From assembly GCA_006384855.1 (NCBI GenBank), contig VCJN01003055.1, forward strand, positions 40,549 to 104,548: a stretch of 64,000 bases of DNA. The letters run 5' to 3'. The notes under the pieces are model-generated. The model had not been told where the DNA came from, searched no databases, and was given only the letters and a program-made list of their open reading frames with translations. Position 1 is the first letter of the stretch. Each line of letters starts with the position of its first letter. Positions 14,570-26,359 of this stretch are shown here, in pieces. The position numbers and the translations under genes are program-made. Origin of the DNA: Tetraselmis striata (lineage: Eukaryota > Chlorophyta > Chlorodendrophyceae > Chlorodendrales > Chlorodendraceae).

Positions 14570-15990
14570 TGACTTACCATTGCATAGGCATGAACCATCC
14601 AGCTACGCTGCGGCGGTGCGCGAGGCGTGGGGTCGCCTTCAAGATGCTACCGTTGGCCACCTCAACGATGCACACGCTTGCGCGATGGAGCGGGAGGCGG
14701 AGCTTGTGTTGGGCTTGCACAAGGACCTAAGGGAACCAACCCAACAACTCTTGGCGTCATAATGAGATGACCGGGCACTCTCCCCGTCACTTATTTCAAG
14801 GAACGGATCTTGTTCGGACACTCAGCTCGACGCGGCGTTGGGCGTGTGGATGGTAGTGGCTTTCCTAAGTCCTACTCACAACGATGTGACAGTCATGACT
14901 CGACAAGAGTTGCGGGAGGTCATTGCCGGGTACCTTTTTGCCGATACCATGCATTGCCCCGGTGGTTGGGAGCTAGATATCAGCATTCTACCCTCAGGCT
15001 CGAGTGACGAATCATCACCGTCACGGTCGGCCTCGTCTCTATGGCGACGCGCTCATGAACCTATAGCTCCCGGCACATGTTGCATGAACTCACTAGCCCG
15101 GGCAGCACGATGCTATCGCAGACGCCTATGTAGTGTCCGCGATCTAGGTATCGTTGTACCGCGTCGGGAGGTGGACGACTTGCGCTTGTTTCAGCTGGCA
15201 GTGCCTCTTGGCAACACGGTACCTGGGGATGAACTCAAGGACATAATGGTGACAAGCGTAGAGCTATCCCTCCCAGCGCTCAACGTCGTGCCCTGGAGCT
15301 ATGATTCCCGGAGCTGCTTAAAGCCCACGTCGATCGGGCTCAAGACCATGAGCTCAAGCTCAAGGTATGGAGTCAGAAAAGTACATTGCAGTGCCCCGCG
15401 GGCGGCCGCGGTTGTGGGTTACTCGATTTTAGCGCACCATGTTGAGCGACATGCAACGGGGCAGCGTGGCGAGATGCGGCGTGGCACACCACGGAGCCGG
15501 GACAAAAGAGCCCACATCGAGACACCTCGTTGGACATCGGGAAGCACAGTGGGTGAGGTGAGCAAGGGGGTGCGCCGCACAGTGCGCGCTTTCGCATGCT
15601 TGCCGCGGATCGGGGCCCCCTTTCATTGCGGGGCGCACTCGATGCACCACTACCCAGGCTCACCATGAGATTTCCTCGTGGTCGATTTAAACTCCTCAGC
15701 TTGGTGGCAGCTCGTGAGCGTGCACGCTGCCTCATTAGATGGCGTAGATTCCTCCGCCATCCCGTTGCCGATTCTGCTCATCGCGTCTGTGGATCATCGG
15801 GTCGCCTTGCACACACGCGCATGCGTGGCCCGGACTCATATATCACTCTAAATCGGGCGCGCATCACTCATCCCTCCCGTCTCATGGGGCATGCGGGCCG
15901 CTTTTAAGCGGCTTTTGATGATCTTTTATTGCTGCGCTTTTATTAGCGGTGGATATGTCTTTAGTTGTCTTCTAAAATTCATTGCAATGC
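14570..15990 (+). mobile_element. LINE family A, 5'-truncated degraded copy (inverted relative to the full copy)
   Basis: The translation resembles the C-terminal half of the 1090-residue protein from about SYAA.VREAWGRLQ onward. It includes the REVDDL..QLAVPLGNTVP..ELKD block and the VSKGVRRTVR block, and ends in the same hairpin (15897-15912). The frame is broken by several indels and diverged from the full-length copy. With that copy it forms a head-to-head inverted pair. Confidence 0.8.
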
Positions 15991-15999
15991 AGAAATGAT

Positions 16000-17880
16000 A
16001 GTAATCCTAGGTCACTATGAGCTACTACACGACTCCACATAAATATGGGGTTTGCGAATTTGATCTACATGCCCATGCGCCGCTACACTGAGACCGTGCG
16101 CGCGTGCATGCGTGTTACTCAGGGCTGGGGGAAATGCCGCGATAGCGCGATACACCCCATATTGCCACGCGGTGGCCGTTGCCGTCAACGCCTTCAGTCA
16201 AGCAAAAGCAAGGCTTTTGACGCTAGCGCTTCATAACCACAAATTGCGCCACTCGTGTGCACAAATAGGCGGCATGGGACACCACAGCCGCGGTCCTCAT
16301 ACCACATCACCCGTGGTATGATCAGCACTATCCACCATACACGCAGGGAATTGAAATTAGGTCATTCACGACCTGGATCAAGCCCTACGTGTGAATGACG
16401 ATGGTTTATGGGCAAAATCATGGACAAAATGCGGATGTGATCGTTGCACGCGCAGGCGGGAGAGGGTTCTCGCGGCCTCGTCCTTGCCAAAGCTTTTCTA
16501 TAGCAGTGCATGGCCGCAATCATGCTCATAGCGCGCCATGGTGAGCCCAGTGGGGCGGCAATGGCGTGCACCTTAATGCGTCGATGCTAGTGGAAATAAT
16601 GCTATGAAAGGGGGATCCGGCATGGCGGCCGTGGGCATCGCTAAAGGGAGGGTAGTATGTGCCAAGTATGAATAGTCCGTGCACAAGTACATACAACATA
16701 ATGTCCCGCCAACGTGTATCAGGTTTTGAGATCCCCTAGGCGTAAAGTTTCACGCCAACGTGTTGACCACACGCTGACACGCACAGACGTAAGATTTCGA
16801 CACATTATTTCTACAAAATCGAAAAGGTGCCAAAATGGCCTCGGACGACCGTGATGCAGCTGTGGGATTTGTAGCCCTGCTCGCACAGTTTTATTGGTAT
16901 TTATAAAATTGGTATATATTGGTTTTTTGGTATTTATATATGAAAATTATCTAACATTTCCTCGCAACGCACTGAGCGATACCGCGAGTTTGAGAGCTGC
17001 ACCACAAGGCGGCATTATTGCAGTGGCGAATTGGCGATGGTATCACGCACGCCACATCGTTCCGTCCTGCACGGGGGCACGCCACTATGGCCCCACCCCA
17101 AGCAAAAATACCCTAGCCTCTTTGCTGACATGTTTCCTCGCCCACCCATGGCCATCCCACCATGCAATGGTCTATACATGCGCGGCAGGATGTGCGGGGC
17201 ACCAACCCCCGTTGTTGTGGGGAAACTGGAAATGCTCATTGAGGCCGCGCAAGTGCCACTCGTGTAGGGCACTTGCTTGTTAGGGCCAAAGGGGTTGCTT
17301 ACACCCTATAGTGATAACATAACGTATGAGCATAAACGTGTAATATTTCAGGATTTCAGGTCATAAACCCTAGATTCAGCTGCCCTACTATTCGTAAGCT
17401 CTGATTCGGCGAGAAAGGGGCCTGGTACTTGTGTGGAGGCGTGTATGTGTCATCCCTAGTCGTCGTACTACAGGGTACAGGTAGTTGGTACGTCATCAGC
17501 ATTATTTATTACTCGTACGATTACTACAGTGATACAGCGGCTAATCCTGCGAAAAACTTTTATTCATGGTACCCGGGTAGCTAATGGTAATACTAACACT
17601 GCCAACCTATTGCGCGCCGCCAGACGATTAATACTTATTGACGCTGATAAAATTCGCGCCACCAGGGAATGGCGCGACGTTCTTAAAGGCATCTTTCGCG
17701 GATGTGGCGAACGAACGTGATAGTCCACGTTATATATTTGACAATAAGAATTCCTTACATAAAAGCGCTAACCGGGCAACCCCCTTTTGGATATATCGCG
17801 TTTTGGAATCTATGCCGATTATGGTCTAAATGGCAATCATCAACCGCCATTGCGGCAATATTTGTGGCAATAAGTCACGC
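16000..17880. other. Non-coding, repeat-derived interval
   Basis: No convincing gene. The base composition is mixed and partly A/T-rich (about 16880-16960). Small hairpins occur, for example cataccac..gtggtatg at about 16297-16320. A 46-bp segment at 17689-17735 is nearly identical to one at 53.1 kb. Confidence 0.5.
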
Positions 17881-17883
17881 CGA

Positions 17884-18720
17884 TCCAATCACGCCGCACA
17901 CGAGTGGGCGGCACATGGCCTTTCCGACATTTGCCACGACGTGAAGTCAGCGCTGGGCGTGGGTGTCCAGATCCTCACGGAGCCGTCGGTGCTTGTTTCT
18001 CTCCCGAAGGGCAGCGACGGGCGGCCCGCCGATGTTGGGCTTTTTGGGTATGGCGGTATCCGCGGAAACACGGTTGCTGTCGATACCACCATTGCCCCTA
18101 TCCTCGGCGTGTCAACCCCGGATCCAACGACTGCTTTGCGGGTTGCAGAGCGCCACAAAATCCAGAAGTATGACGAGGGTGTCCGAAACGCTGCCGGCAT
18201 GCTTCGCTTTGTCCCTTTCGCCGTTTCCGAGTTTGGCTCGCTGGCCCCGCACGCTGAGGCCTTCTTGGTGGAGCTCGCGAAAGCTAGCCAAGCACACACT
18301 GGCAAGAATATCGGCCAGCTCTTGTTTGCGTGGCGCCGCCGTTTCTCCTTGCTCATCAACATGGCTCATGCAGACAATGTTCTTGGCGGGGTCGCGGCCG
18401 CGCGTGTGGCACGTGATGGTGCTCCTGCGCCCGCGTCGCGTCGTTCGTCGGCATGTGTTGCTATGACCCGGGTCATTGGCTGCAAGCGTCCTCGCCGTGC
18501 CTGATAGCCTACCCCGGGGCGGGGGTTCTTGGAGTTTCTGGCAGCTAAGTGACTTCGTGGTTCCCTTGGCTCCCCCTTTTTGTCTATTGGCTCCCTGTCC
18601 TCCTGTTCGACCTTGTTTTCAGGCTTAAGTATCTCTTTTGCTGGCAACCTCTCATAATTGCTCTTAGTTCTCTTTGTAGTGCGTTTTTGTGAAAGCCCCG
18701 ATGTAAATATAGGGTAATTT
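17884..18720 (+). mobile_element. LINE family B, 5'-truncated copy (nuclease end and 3' UTR)
   Basis: An in-frame C-terminal piece of about 205 residues starts at SNHAAHEWAAHGL and ends at the stop at 18502-18504, followed by a T/C-rich 3' UTR ending near a TGTAA (18704-18708). It closely matches the last part of the 23.7-25.35 kb ORF. It carries the RPADVGLFGYG..DTTI block typical of restriction-like endonuclease regions downstream of RT. Confidence 0.8.
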
Positions 18721-19236
18721 GTGGCAATAAAATTCGTGGAAGAAATGAAGAATCCATCACTTCAGCTCCGGAGATTTGGTTCGGTTCCGGTTATCCATAA
18801 TTTTGATTTTAATATTTTCGCCGTTTATTCGCTATTATCGAATGCACTCTGGAAATTCCTGCTGGACGATTTGCAGCAAATAAATATGTCGCGACCGTAC
18901 GGGTACGTAATCCTGTCGAGTACTGCCGGCGGCGCCGTCATCTATCGTCGGCGCCGCCGTGATACTCGCGACGACAGCACCTGTACCTGTTTTTTTTCCC
19001 TGCGTGTACAGTACTGCACCCAAACCCATCACCTGGTACTGGTACCGTAGACGCTCTAGCGACTAGCCGACTACTGCGGGGATACGCTCGCACCCTATAT
19101 TGGTACGCATCAGAGCGCTCGCCGTCGCCGTCGTCGCAGGGGCTGCCCAAGTGCCGCACGCCATGTGACGAGCAGACTACCTGCACGACCCTACCTTCAG
19201 GGGTGACCCCACTGTCTTCACTTGAGCTTAGTTAGC
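18721..19236 (+). promoter_or_regulatory. MPP10: Upstream region of MPP10
   Basis: About 500 bp between the LINE B tail and the MPP10 ATG, with A/T-rich then GC-rich composition and no clear TATA box. It contains a gccggcggcgcc-type inverted repeat around 18926-18958. It presumably holds the promoter and 5' UTR. Confidence 0.4.
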
Positions 19237-22200
19237 ATGGCGCCGCGTAGGAAAAGCGCACGTAGCCGCGGCGGGGGCAATGAGGCGGCGGTGCCGGCGG
19301 CACAGGGCAGTGCGGCGCCGATTACCACGACGGCGACGCCGCCGCTCGACTGCTTCCGCGGCACCGACGCGGCCGGCCTCGTCGACCGCCTGTCCGGGCT
19401 ACTGGAAGACCCCACGGTGTTTCTGACCGCCTCGCAGGAGGTCTCGGCCGTGGCCAAGGGCGTCACCAAGGCACTGTTCGACTACGCCGCTCGCGGGTCG
19501 GAGGAGTCGGCGGGGCTGCCGTCGTGCGCGCTGCCCGAGCTGCACGTGGACGGCTTCGACACGGAGCAGATATGGTTGCAGCTAGACATGGGGCTGGACA
19601 GCGCGCTGAAGCAATCAAAGCGGCTGCTAAAGCGTGCTGGCCCGCTGGAGTCGCTGATGTCGTCGGAGGATGTGGCGGAGGACGCAGAGGGTAGGGAGGA
19701 GGAAGAGGGGCAGGAGGATTTCCAAGGAGACAGCGCGTCGGAGGAGGAGGAGGGGACCAGGAGCGATGAGGAAGAGGCGCTGGGGGAGCCAGATGAGGTA
19801 GCGAGCGATAGCGAGGCGGACGAGGGCGAGGACGAGGAGCTGGGCAAGCCTGCTGGCGGCGCGGGGGAGGGCGGCGATGATGCGCTGCAGCCGGGGGAGG
19901 ATCAGTTTTTCCGCTTCTCGGACATGGACAACTTCCTGCAGGACGCCGAAGACGAGGCGGCCAGGAGCGACCAGGGCGAGGAGGACGAGGACGAGGAGGG
20001 AGATGGTAGCGATGAGGAGGAGGAGGAGGAGGAGCTGGACGAGGAGGAGATGGCGGAGCTGATGGAGGGGGGCAGCGACAGCGGGGACGACACCGACGTG
20101 ATGGGCGCGAAGGGCGCTAAGTACTCGGACCTGTTTGGCAAGGCCGAGCAAGGGGGGGACAAGGGTGGCAAGGCGTCCTTGCAACGCCGGACCGCCGGCC
20201 AGGGGTCCGAGGAGAACCTCTCCTCGTTTGAGGTCCGGCAGCGCAAGATCATGCAGAAAATCGAGGGTGAGTCATCGCCACCCTCCCCGCTGGTGGCCGG
20301 CACCCGCCTGTCTGCCCCACCCAACCTGGCCGGCAGGCGCTCGCTCTGTAAGCCATTTGTGCGCCCCGCTTGCTGCAGAGCTGGAGGAGAGTGCTGTGGG
20401 CGTGAAGAACTGGGACATGCAGGGCGAGGTGACGGCCAAGAGCCGCCCGCTGAACAGCGTGCTGGAGGCGGAGCTGGACTTTGAGGTGAGAGCGGGGCCT
20501 GGCTCCGTGGGCTCTCACTCCACAAAGTGCAGTGTTGGCCGCTCTTGTAGCTTGATTTGTCCTGTATGGTAGGCGCTACTAGCCAGCCGGGCTGAGCGTA
20601 TCCCCCTGGTGTGGCCACAGACCGGCGTGCGCGGGGCAACGGAGGTCGCGGAGGACGTGGCGGAGAGCATCGACGACCTCATCCGGAAGCGGTGCATCGA
20701 GGGCCGCTTTGACGACGTCATCCGCATCGCTGCGCCCCCGCCAGAAAAGAAGAAGGTCCCCTCCCCTCCCCCCTCCCATCTGTAGCCTGTCCCCCCCACC
20801 TACCGCACCAACTCCCAAAACAAAGATATCAGCATGAAATCCACACCGTCATTGCCCCCAGGCTGCCTCCCGTGAGCCTGAAGCGCTGCGCCTCCGAACT
20901 TCCTCAACCCCGGCCATGTCTTGCTGGCGCAGGTGGTCATCGAGCTGGACGACACCAAGAGCTCCGCTGGCCTAGGCGAGCTGTATGAGAAGGACTATGT
21001 GCGGGCCGCCACGGGCGGGGCGGTGCAGGACAAGGAGGAGCCCCTCCGGCAGGTCAGGCGGCGCCGCGATCGCCATGAGCTCACCGAGTGAAGACCCACG
21101 TCGTCCGGCGTGTCCCGTATCGACTGACTTGATCGCCTGCCTGGTGTCGGCAGGAAGCAAAGCAGCTGTTCGGGGAGCTGTGCGGCAAGCTGGACGCGCT
21201 CAGTCACTTCCACTACACACCCAAGCCGGTGGTGGAGGAGCTCGAGGTGCGCGCGGAGGTGCCAGCGTTGGCGATGGAGGAGGCGCTGCCCACCGCCGCC
21301 AGCACCGCCAGCCTCAAGGTGCCCCCCCCCGCCCCCCCCGCTTGTGGAAAGGAGGCAGGGCTGTCTGTCCATGGCGCCATTGCCGTACCATTGAACCGCA
21401 TTCGTGGGCCCGGCGCATAGTGAATTGTTTTACATCACCGGGCCGGGCTAGTGCAAACATTGCGTGATTTGTATCATGCGAACCCAAATCCTGGGTACGA
21501 TATCTCCATGCATTGTCAGGAAGTCGTGATGCAGATGGTCTCGCACTACTGTACCCGGCAATAGCACCTTTCGTTAGAATGGGGGTCAGCCGGGTGCTGC
21601 AGGTCCGCAGGGTGCAGGTCCGCAGGGTCATGACGAAGCGCCCAAATGACCGCATATACGCGCGGCATCTGGCTCATCACAGGCAACCAGCACTTTTGAA
21701 GGCTTTCCGCACACCTGTACGCGTTGCTCAATCCAGCTCAATCAAGGTTGAGTAGCTGCCAATAAGTGAATACACCAGCAAAGTAGTGTGCTTACCACAC
21801 GCAGCACTTACCGGCGGTTGTCATGTTCGGTGCGAAGCAAAATTTGTCTACGTTAAATTAGTGAACGCCTGCAATCCCCCCCCCCCCCCCCCACCCCACC
21901 TTCTTCCCTCTCCCTTCTTCTTCCGGGGAATACAATGTACGGGTGGCAGCGCACTTATAAGTAAGCGCTCGCCTTTTGCCCTCCTAAAATCAAACGGATG
22001 TCAAACAATTATGTTATGATTCGGAGTTAGTCCCGCCAGAAAGTCTCCTAGTATTCCTAGTTTCTTCGAAGTGAATCAGCGCCCGTAAAGCCTTTTGTGC
22101 GAGATGAATGTATGCCCATGCAATAGCTGTTATCGAGCGGCACTATCCATGGTACCCATGCTCGCACTAGCACTACCCGCAAAGCCTGTGCGAACCAGGC

Positions 22201-22676
22201 GGCTGCACTCCGGGCCAGCATGGGTACCACGCGGTGCCCGTCCGTCCTACCCTGCCCTGTCCAGCCCGGCCCTGCCCTGAGCGCTCTGACGGGATGGTGA
22301 CTGGCAGGCGCCGGAGGAGGCGTACAAGCCCAGCTCGGTGGGCGACCTCAAGGCAGAGGAGGAGCTGACCAAGGCGGAGCGCAAGGCGGTGCGCGCCAAG
22401 CGCAAGCGCGTGACCAAGCGCAAGCGCGCGGAGAAGGACGCGTCGCGCAAGGCGCGCGCAGTGAGCGCGGGCGGCGAGGCGCCGGTGGCGGGGCGCAAGA
22501 GCGAGGCGGAGGCGAAGGCCGCGAGCCGGGGCGTCCGCAAGGGGCAGCGCAGCGAGTTCGTCAAGTCCACCGGTGTCTTCTCCAAGCTGCAGGCCCAGCA
22601 GGACGCGCTCAAGGCCGGCATCTCGCTGGACAAGAAGGCGCCCAAGGAGAAGTCGGCGGCGCAGTTCAAGCTCTGA
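19237..22676 (+). CDS. MPP10: MPP10, U3 small nucleolar ribonucleoprotein component, complete
   Basis: Six exons join in frame: 19237-20266, 20379-20485, 20621-20755, 20933-21052, 21154-21318, 22308-22676, giving 641 residues. The start is the ATG of MAPRRKSARS. Signs of MPP10: an N-terminal domain, long Asp/Glu-rich stretches (about 140-290) around FRFSDMDNFL and KYSDLFG, then SSFEVRQRK, KNWDMQGEVTAKSRPLNS, the SIDDLIRKRC..FDDV block, ELYEKDYV, KLFGELC..LDALSHFHYTPKP in variant form (here KQLFGELCGKLDALSHFH), and a basic C-terminus ending AAQFKL. Known role: with IMP3/IMP4 it anchors the U3 snoRNP in the nucleolar SSU processome for 18S rRNA maturation. Intron 5 is long (989 bp) and opens with two C8 runs. 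TGTAA lies at 22816-22820. Confidence 0.94.
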
Positions 22677-22815
22677 GGAGCGCGTGGCCGGCCCGCGGCG
22701 CATGCCGCCCCGAGGCGCGCCCGGCAGTAGAGGCCATCACCCCGCTCAGGGCATCGAGAGGCGGCGCCGCCCAAACCCGTCCTGCGAGCCGTCTCGCCGC
22801 TTTCTAGGGCGGCAC

Positions 22816-22820
22816 TGTAA
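22816..22820 (+). terminator. TGTAA polyadenylation signal candidate of MPP10
   Basis: TGTAA 140 nt after the stop codon, the usual chlorophyte polyadenylation signal. Confidence 0.5.
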
Positions 22821-23290
22821 GAGCGGCTGCTCGCGTTAACAGTTGCAGCGCCCGGTAGCCTGGTGCATTCCGCCTTAATCGATGCATTGGCAAGCTGCAA
22901 GCAAACGCACGCTCGGGGAAGGGCCGCCCTCGTTGGGACTAGGCGACCCTGCGGCATGTCCGCGCCCGGCGGGGGTGGATGCTCCTGCTCGTCCCGCGCT
23001 AGAAGATTGTGATCCAGGTGGTGACCGCCTCCGTGGCAGCCGCCGCGCTCAACTCCCCTCCGCACGGAATTATCACGAGATGCAGACATCCAGATAGCGA
23101 ATGCAACCAGATCAGCTCCCTGCCTGGAAGGACGGCAGGAAGGCGTGCCTTTCGTCCAAGGTTTATTTGCCCCGCAGAAAGTTTTACCATTAGCGACTAG
23201 TTCCTTTTTACTTTTTTGATTCTCAAAATTTCAAAACAATTTCAAAACAGTTGCGGCGAAAATATTTACGGCGGGCCTTTTGGGATCGGG
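22821..23290. other. Short intergenic region
   Basis: No gene seen between the MPP10 3' end and the tail of the minus-strand LINE B copy. It becomes A/T-rich after about 23200. Confidence 0.5.
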
Positions 23291-25390
23291 TTTTAAATGA
23301 TTAAAGTTTGGATATGATATTATTTAATTACATCAGGGCTTTCACAGAAGCGCACTACAACAGAACTAACAGCAACTATGAAAGGTTGCCAGCAGAAGAG
23401 AGACTTAAGCCCGAAACCAAGGTCGAGCAGGAGGACAGGGAGCCAAGAACCAAGAAAGAGTTTGGATATGATGTGTTTTTATTACATAAGGGCTTTCACA
23501 AAAGCGCACTACACACAGAACTAACTTCAACTGTGGAAGGTTGCCAGCAAAAGGGAGACATAAGCCTGAAACCAAGGTCGAGCCGGAGGACAGGGAGCCA
23601 AGAACCAAGAAGGAGCCAAGGGAACCACGAAATCACTTAGCAGCCAGGGACCAAAGGGACCCCCGCCCCGGGGTAGGCTATCAGCCGCGGCGAGGACGCT
23701 TGCAGCCAATGACCCGGGTCATAGCAACACATGCCGACGAGCGACGCGACGCAGGCGCAGGAGTACCATCACGTGCCGCACGCGCGGACGCGACCCCGCC
23801 AAGAACGTTGTCTGCATGTGCCATGTTGATGAGCAAGGAGAAACGGCGGCGCCACGCAGACAAGAGCTGGCCGATTTTTTGGCCAGTGTGTGTGTGGCTA
23901 GCTTTCGCGAGCTCCACCAAGAAAGCCTCGGCGTGCGGGGCCAGCGAGCCAAACTCGGAAACGGCGTAAGGAACAAAGCGAAGCATGCCGGCGGCGTTTC
24001 GGACACCCTCGTCATACTTCTGGATTTTGTGGCGCTCTGCAGCCCTCAAAGCAGTCGTTGGATCCGAGCTTGACACGCCGAGGATGGGGGCAATGGTGGT
24101 ATCGATAGCAACCGTGTTTCCGCGGATACCGCCATATCCGAAAAGCCCAACATCGGCCGGCCGGCCGTCGCTGCCCTTCGGGAGAGAAACAAGCACCGAC
24201 GGGTCCGTGAGGATCTGGACACCCACGCCCAGCGCGGACTTCACGTCGTGGCAAATGTCGGAAAGGCCATGTGCGGCCCACTCGTGTGCGGCGTGATTGG
24301 AGACGCCCCCAGAGCAACGTGCCACGTGATCAGCGTATGCGACCGCCCAAGTTGAAGGAGTGAACTCCACGCCAGCATCCTCAAAACGGGCCAGCATACC
24401 TTGTACCGAGAAGGAGCAAGAAGCACAAGGGCATGGCTCGCCAAGGGAGAGGACAGGAGCTGCCGGAAGGCCAAATGGGCGGCAAGCGGCAACACGGAAC
24501 ATGGAATCGTAGTACTCAGGGGAACGCTCACGGACTTCACCGAGGCGACCCTCGCTTGGAGGATCAGTCACCAGGAACGCTGTCGCAGCGCGTAAGAGGC
24601 GGCCTCGGAAGCGGTTGCTGTCAGGGCCACTTGTAGGCATACGCGCAACGAGCTTTGCGAAACGGACCGTGTGAATGCGGTGGCTCAGGGTTTCCTGTAC
24701 TTTCCGCATGGAGTGCAAGGGGAAGTCCGAGTAATGCGGGATAACTCGGAGGTCGGCCGCCGAGCGCATTGCGGACGCCGGCTCAGCTCCGGCGGCCGAG
24801 CAGCCGGCACGGGCAACGTGGGAGCGCTTGGAGGGGAGCAGCTTTAGGGCAGAGGCCAACGGCCCCGCTAGATCTTCGAGTACCTCGTCTGCACACTCCT
24901 CAACGACACGAGTATGAGCGGCGCGAAGCTCGACAGCCCACATCGGCGCCGACGCGTTGGCGCCGGCATCGAGCTCCAACGTTGGGGTGGCCATGGCCTG
25001 GTGGATCGAGGACGCCCCAACAAGGTAGAGGCTATGAGGGCTGGATACGCCGGACGGGTCGGAAAAGAACGCCCCGGCGTCGCTCAAGGTGGCGTGTTGA
25101 GCACGGAGGAAAGTCACAGCTTGGCCAACCACGAGGGCGGCAGCGCCGATGTGGGAGGCATCTGCTATAACCACATTATCGCCGATGCCGAGGCCCCCAA
25201 ATTGGACCGGGAGGGACAGCTGCGTGCGCATGGAGGGCGTATCCAAGAGGTCGGGGCTAACACCCCATATGCCGGCAAGCGTTGAAAATGCGGCGGCGTC
25301 TGCATCTTCGAGGAAAGACGTAATAGTGTCGCCATACCCCTCGGATCGACCCAAGCCCCGAGGCGTGGAGCGGAGATGGTGGCCAAATCA
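23290..25390 (-). mobile_element. LINE family B, 5'-truncated copy with duplicated 3' tail
   Basis: It contains a 557-codon open frame (25354-23681) and a long 3' UTR. The UTR end is present twice in tandem: about 23330-23455 and 23490-23610 share the gggctttcaca..gcgcactaca start and the rest in the same order. The RT domain expected upstream is absent, as in ordinary 5' truncation. The complement of TGTAA lies near 23330. Confidence 0.82.
23681..25354 (-). CDS. LINE B ORF fragment: post-RT region, Cys/His motif and restriction-like endonuclease
   Basis: 557 open codons without a start, so a fragment. The first 100 residues hold LPVQFGGLGIGDN, the post-RT block seen after RT in such proteins. 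Around 300-360 a CPCASC..DHVARC motif precedes NHAAHEW, matching the C-x-C...DH-x-x-x-C zinc-binding arrangement before the nuclease in restriction-like-endonuclease LINEs. RPADVG (398-403) and AIDTTI (D418), then RHKIQKY, fit a PD-(D/E)XK-like fold. It ends near VAMTRVIGCKRP. Known families use this nuclease to nick target DNA for reverse transcription. The domain call rests on motif order only. Confidence 0.72.
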   Translation of the reverse strand: MGRSEGYGDTITSFLEDADAAAFSTLAGIWGVSPDLLDTPSMRTQLSLPVQFGGLGIGDNVVIADASHIGAAALVVGQAVTFLRAQHATLSDAGAFFSDPSGVSSPHSLYLVGASSIHQAMATPTLELDAGANASAPMWAVELRAAHTRVVEECADEVLEDLAGPLASALKLLPSKRSHVARAGCSAAGAEPASAMRSAADLRVIPHYSDFPLHSMRKVQETLSHRIHTVRFAKLVARMPTSGPDSNRFRGRLLRAATAFLVTDPPSEGRLGEVRERSPEYYDSMFRVAACRPFGLPAAPVLSLGEPCPCASCSFSVQGMLARFEDAGVEFTPSTWAVAYADHVARCSGGVSNHAAHEWAAHGLSDICHDVKSALGVGVQILTDPSVLVSLPKGSDGRPADVGLFGYGGIRGNTVAIDTTIAPILGVSSSDPTTALRAAERHKIQKYDEGVRNAAGMLRFVPYAVSEFGSLAPHAEAFLVELAKASHTHTGQKIGQLLSAWRRRFSLLINMAHADNVLGGVASARAARDGTPAPASRRSSACVAMTRVIGCKRPRRG

Positions 25391-26290
25391 TTTTTGGATA
25401 TGATTGTTTTGAAATAGGTGGCAGTTAATCTTGAACGGCCCGGCTGTGTTTAAATTTTCCACCCTTCTACTTGCAATAAACCTGACTACTCGAGTACTGA
25501 GAATACTGTTTTATGCTCATAGCACTAACGCGATTATAGACATTGGTATTACAGTCTCATCGTCGTACATCGGGCAGCATTCCTGTATTGCTACCTACCT
25601 ATTTCCAAACAATGTATGCACACTTTCCTGACTAAAATAATTATTTATCATTTTATGGTTTTATTATTATTATTATCATTTTATTATTGTTATGGGCAAT
25701 ACACAATAAAACGACGTTCGCAGTACTATCCGATATCATTTCGCAATACGATCAGAATTCATCTGTCACTTTTCTTTCAAGAAACGCCAAATCGTCATGT
25801 TTCCATCCTATTTCTATTCTATATTCGAAGTGACGAAGTTGCATCCTGACTAAGAGACTGGATACTTATATCGGGGTTTTTTCGGCCCCGGGACAGGACT
25901 GGCAACAGTGATACTATTGCAGCGTCTCTACGACGGCCGTTTAGGCAGCGATCCACCAATCGAGAGCCCTAGCTATCGGCTAATTATAAATAGGCTGATG
26001 GTTCCATGTAGTCAGCTACCTGTAAGACCCCAAAATGGGTATGAATCATCAGACTACTGGAAGGTTTGCTTCGTTGGACGAAAACACTCAAAAACATATC
26101 CAAAAGGATAGTTATTCAGACTGGGGCACTCAGACACTCCGGCGATGTGCGCTAAGGGAGATTTCCTCGCTACGGTGGCGGACAACCCACTCCCTCACTA
26201 CTGTTTTGCCGGTCATTGCCGACATAACTCGCCGCCAACGTCCTGCCGCGGAGTAGTCTCTGCGACCTCCTGGTATTATTGGGCATATCC
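25391..26290. other. A/T-rich intergenic stretch
   Basis: About 25430-25860 is markedly A/T-rich compared with neighbouring host genes. I see no gene or RNA feature. Confidence 0.5.
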
Positions 26291-26359
26291 CGCTCCTCAG
26301 CGTGTTTCATTGTTGGCAAGTAGCCCTGGGAGCGGGATGGAGGCGCCCCTTGTCGGCCT

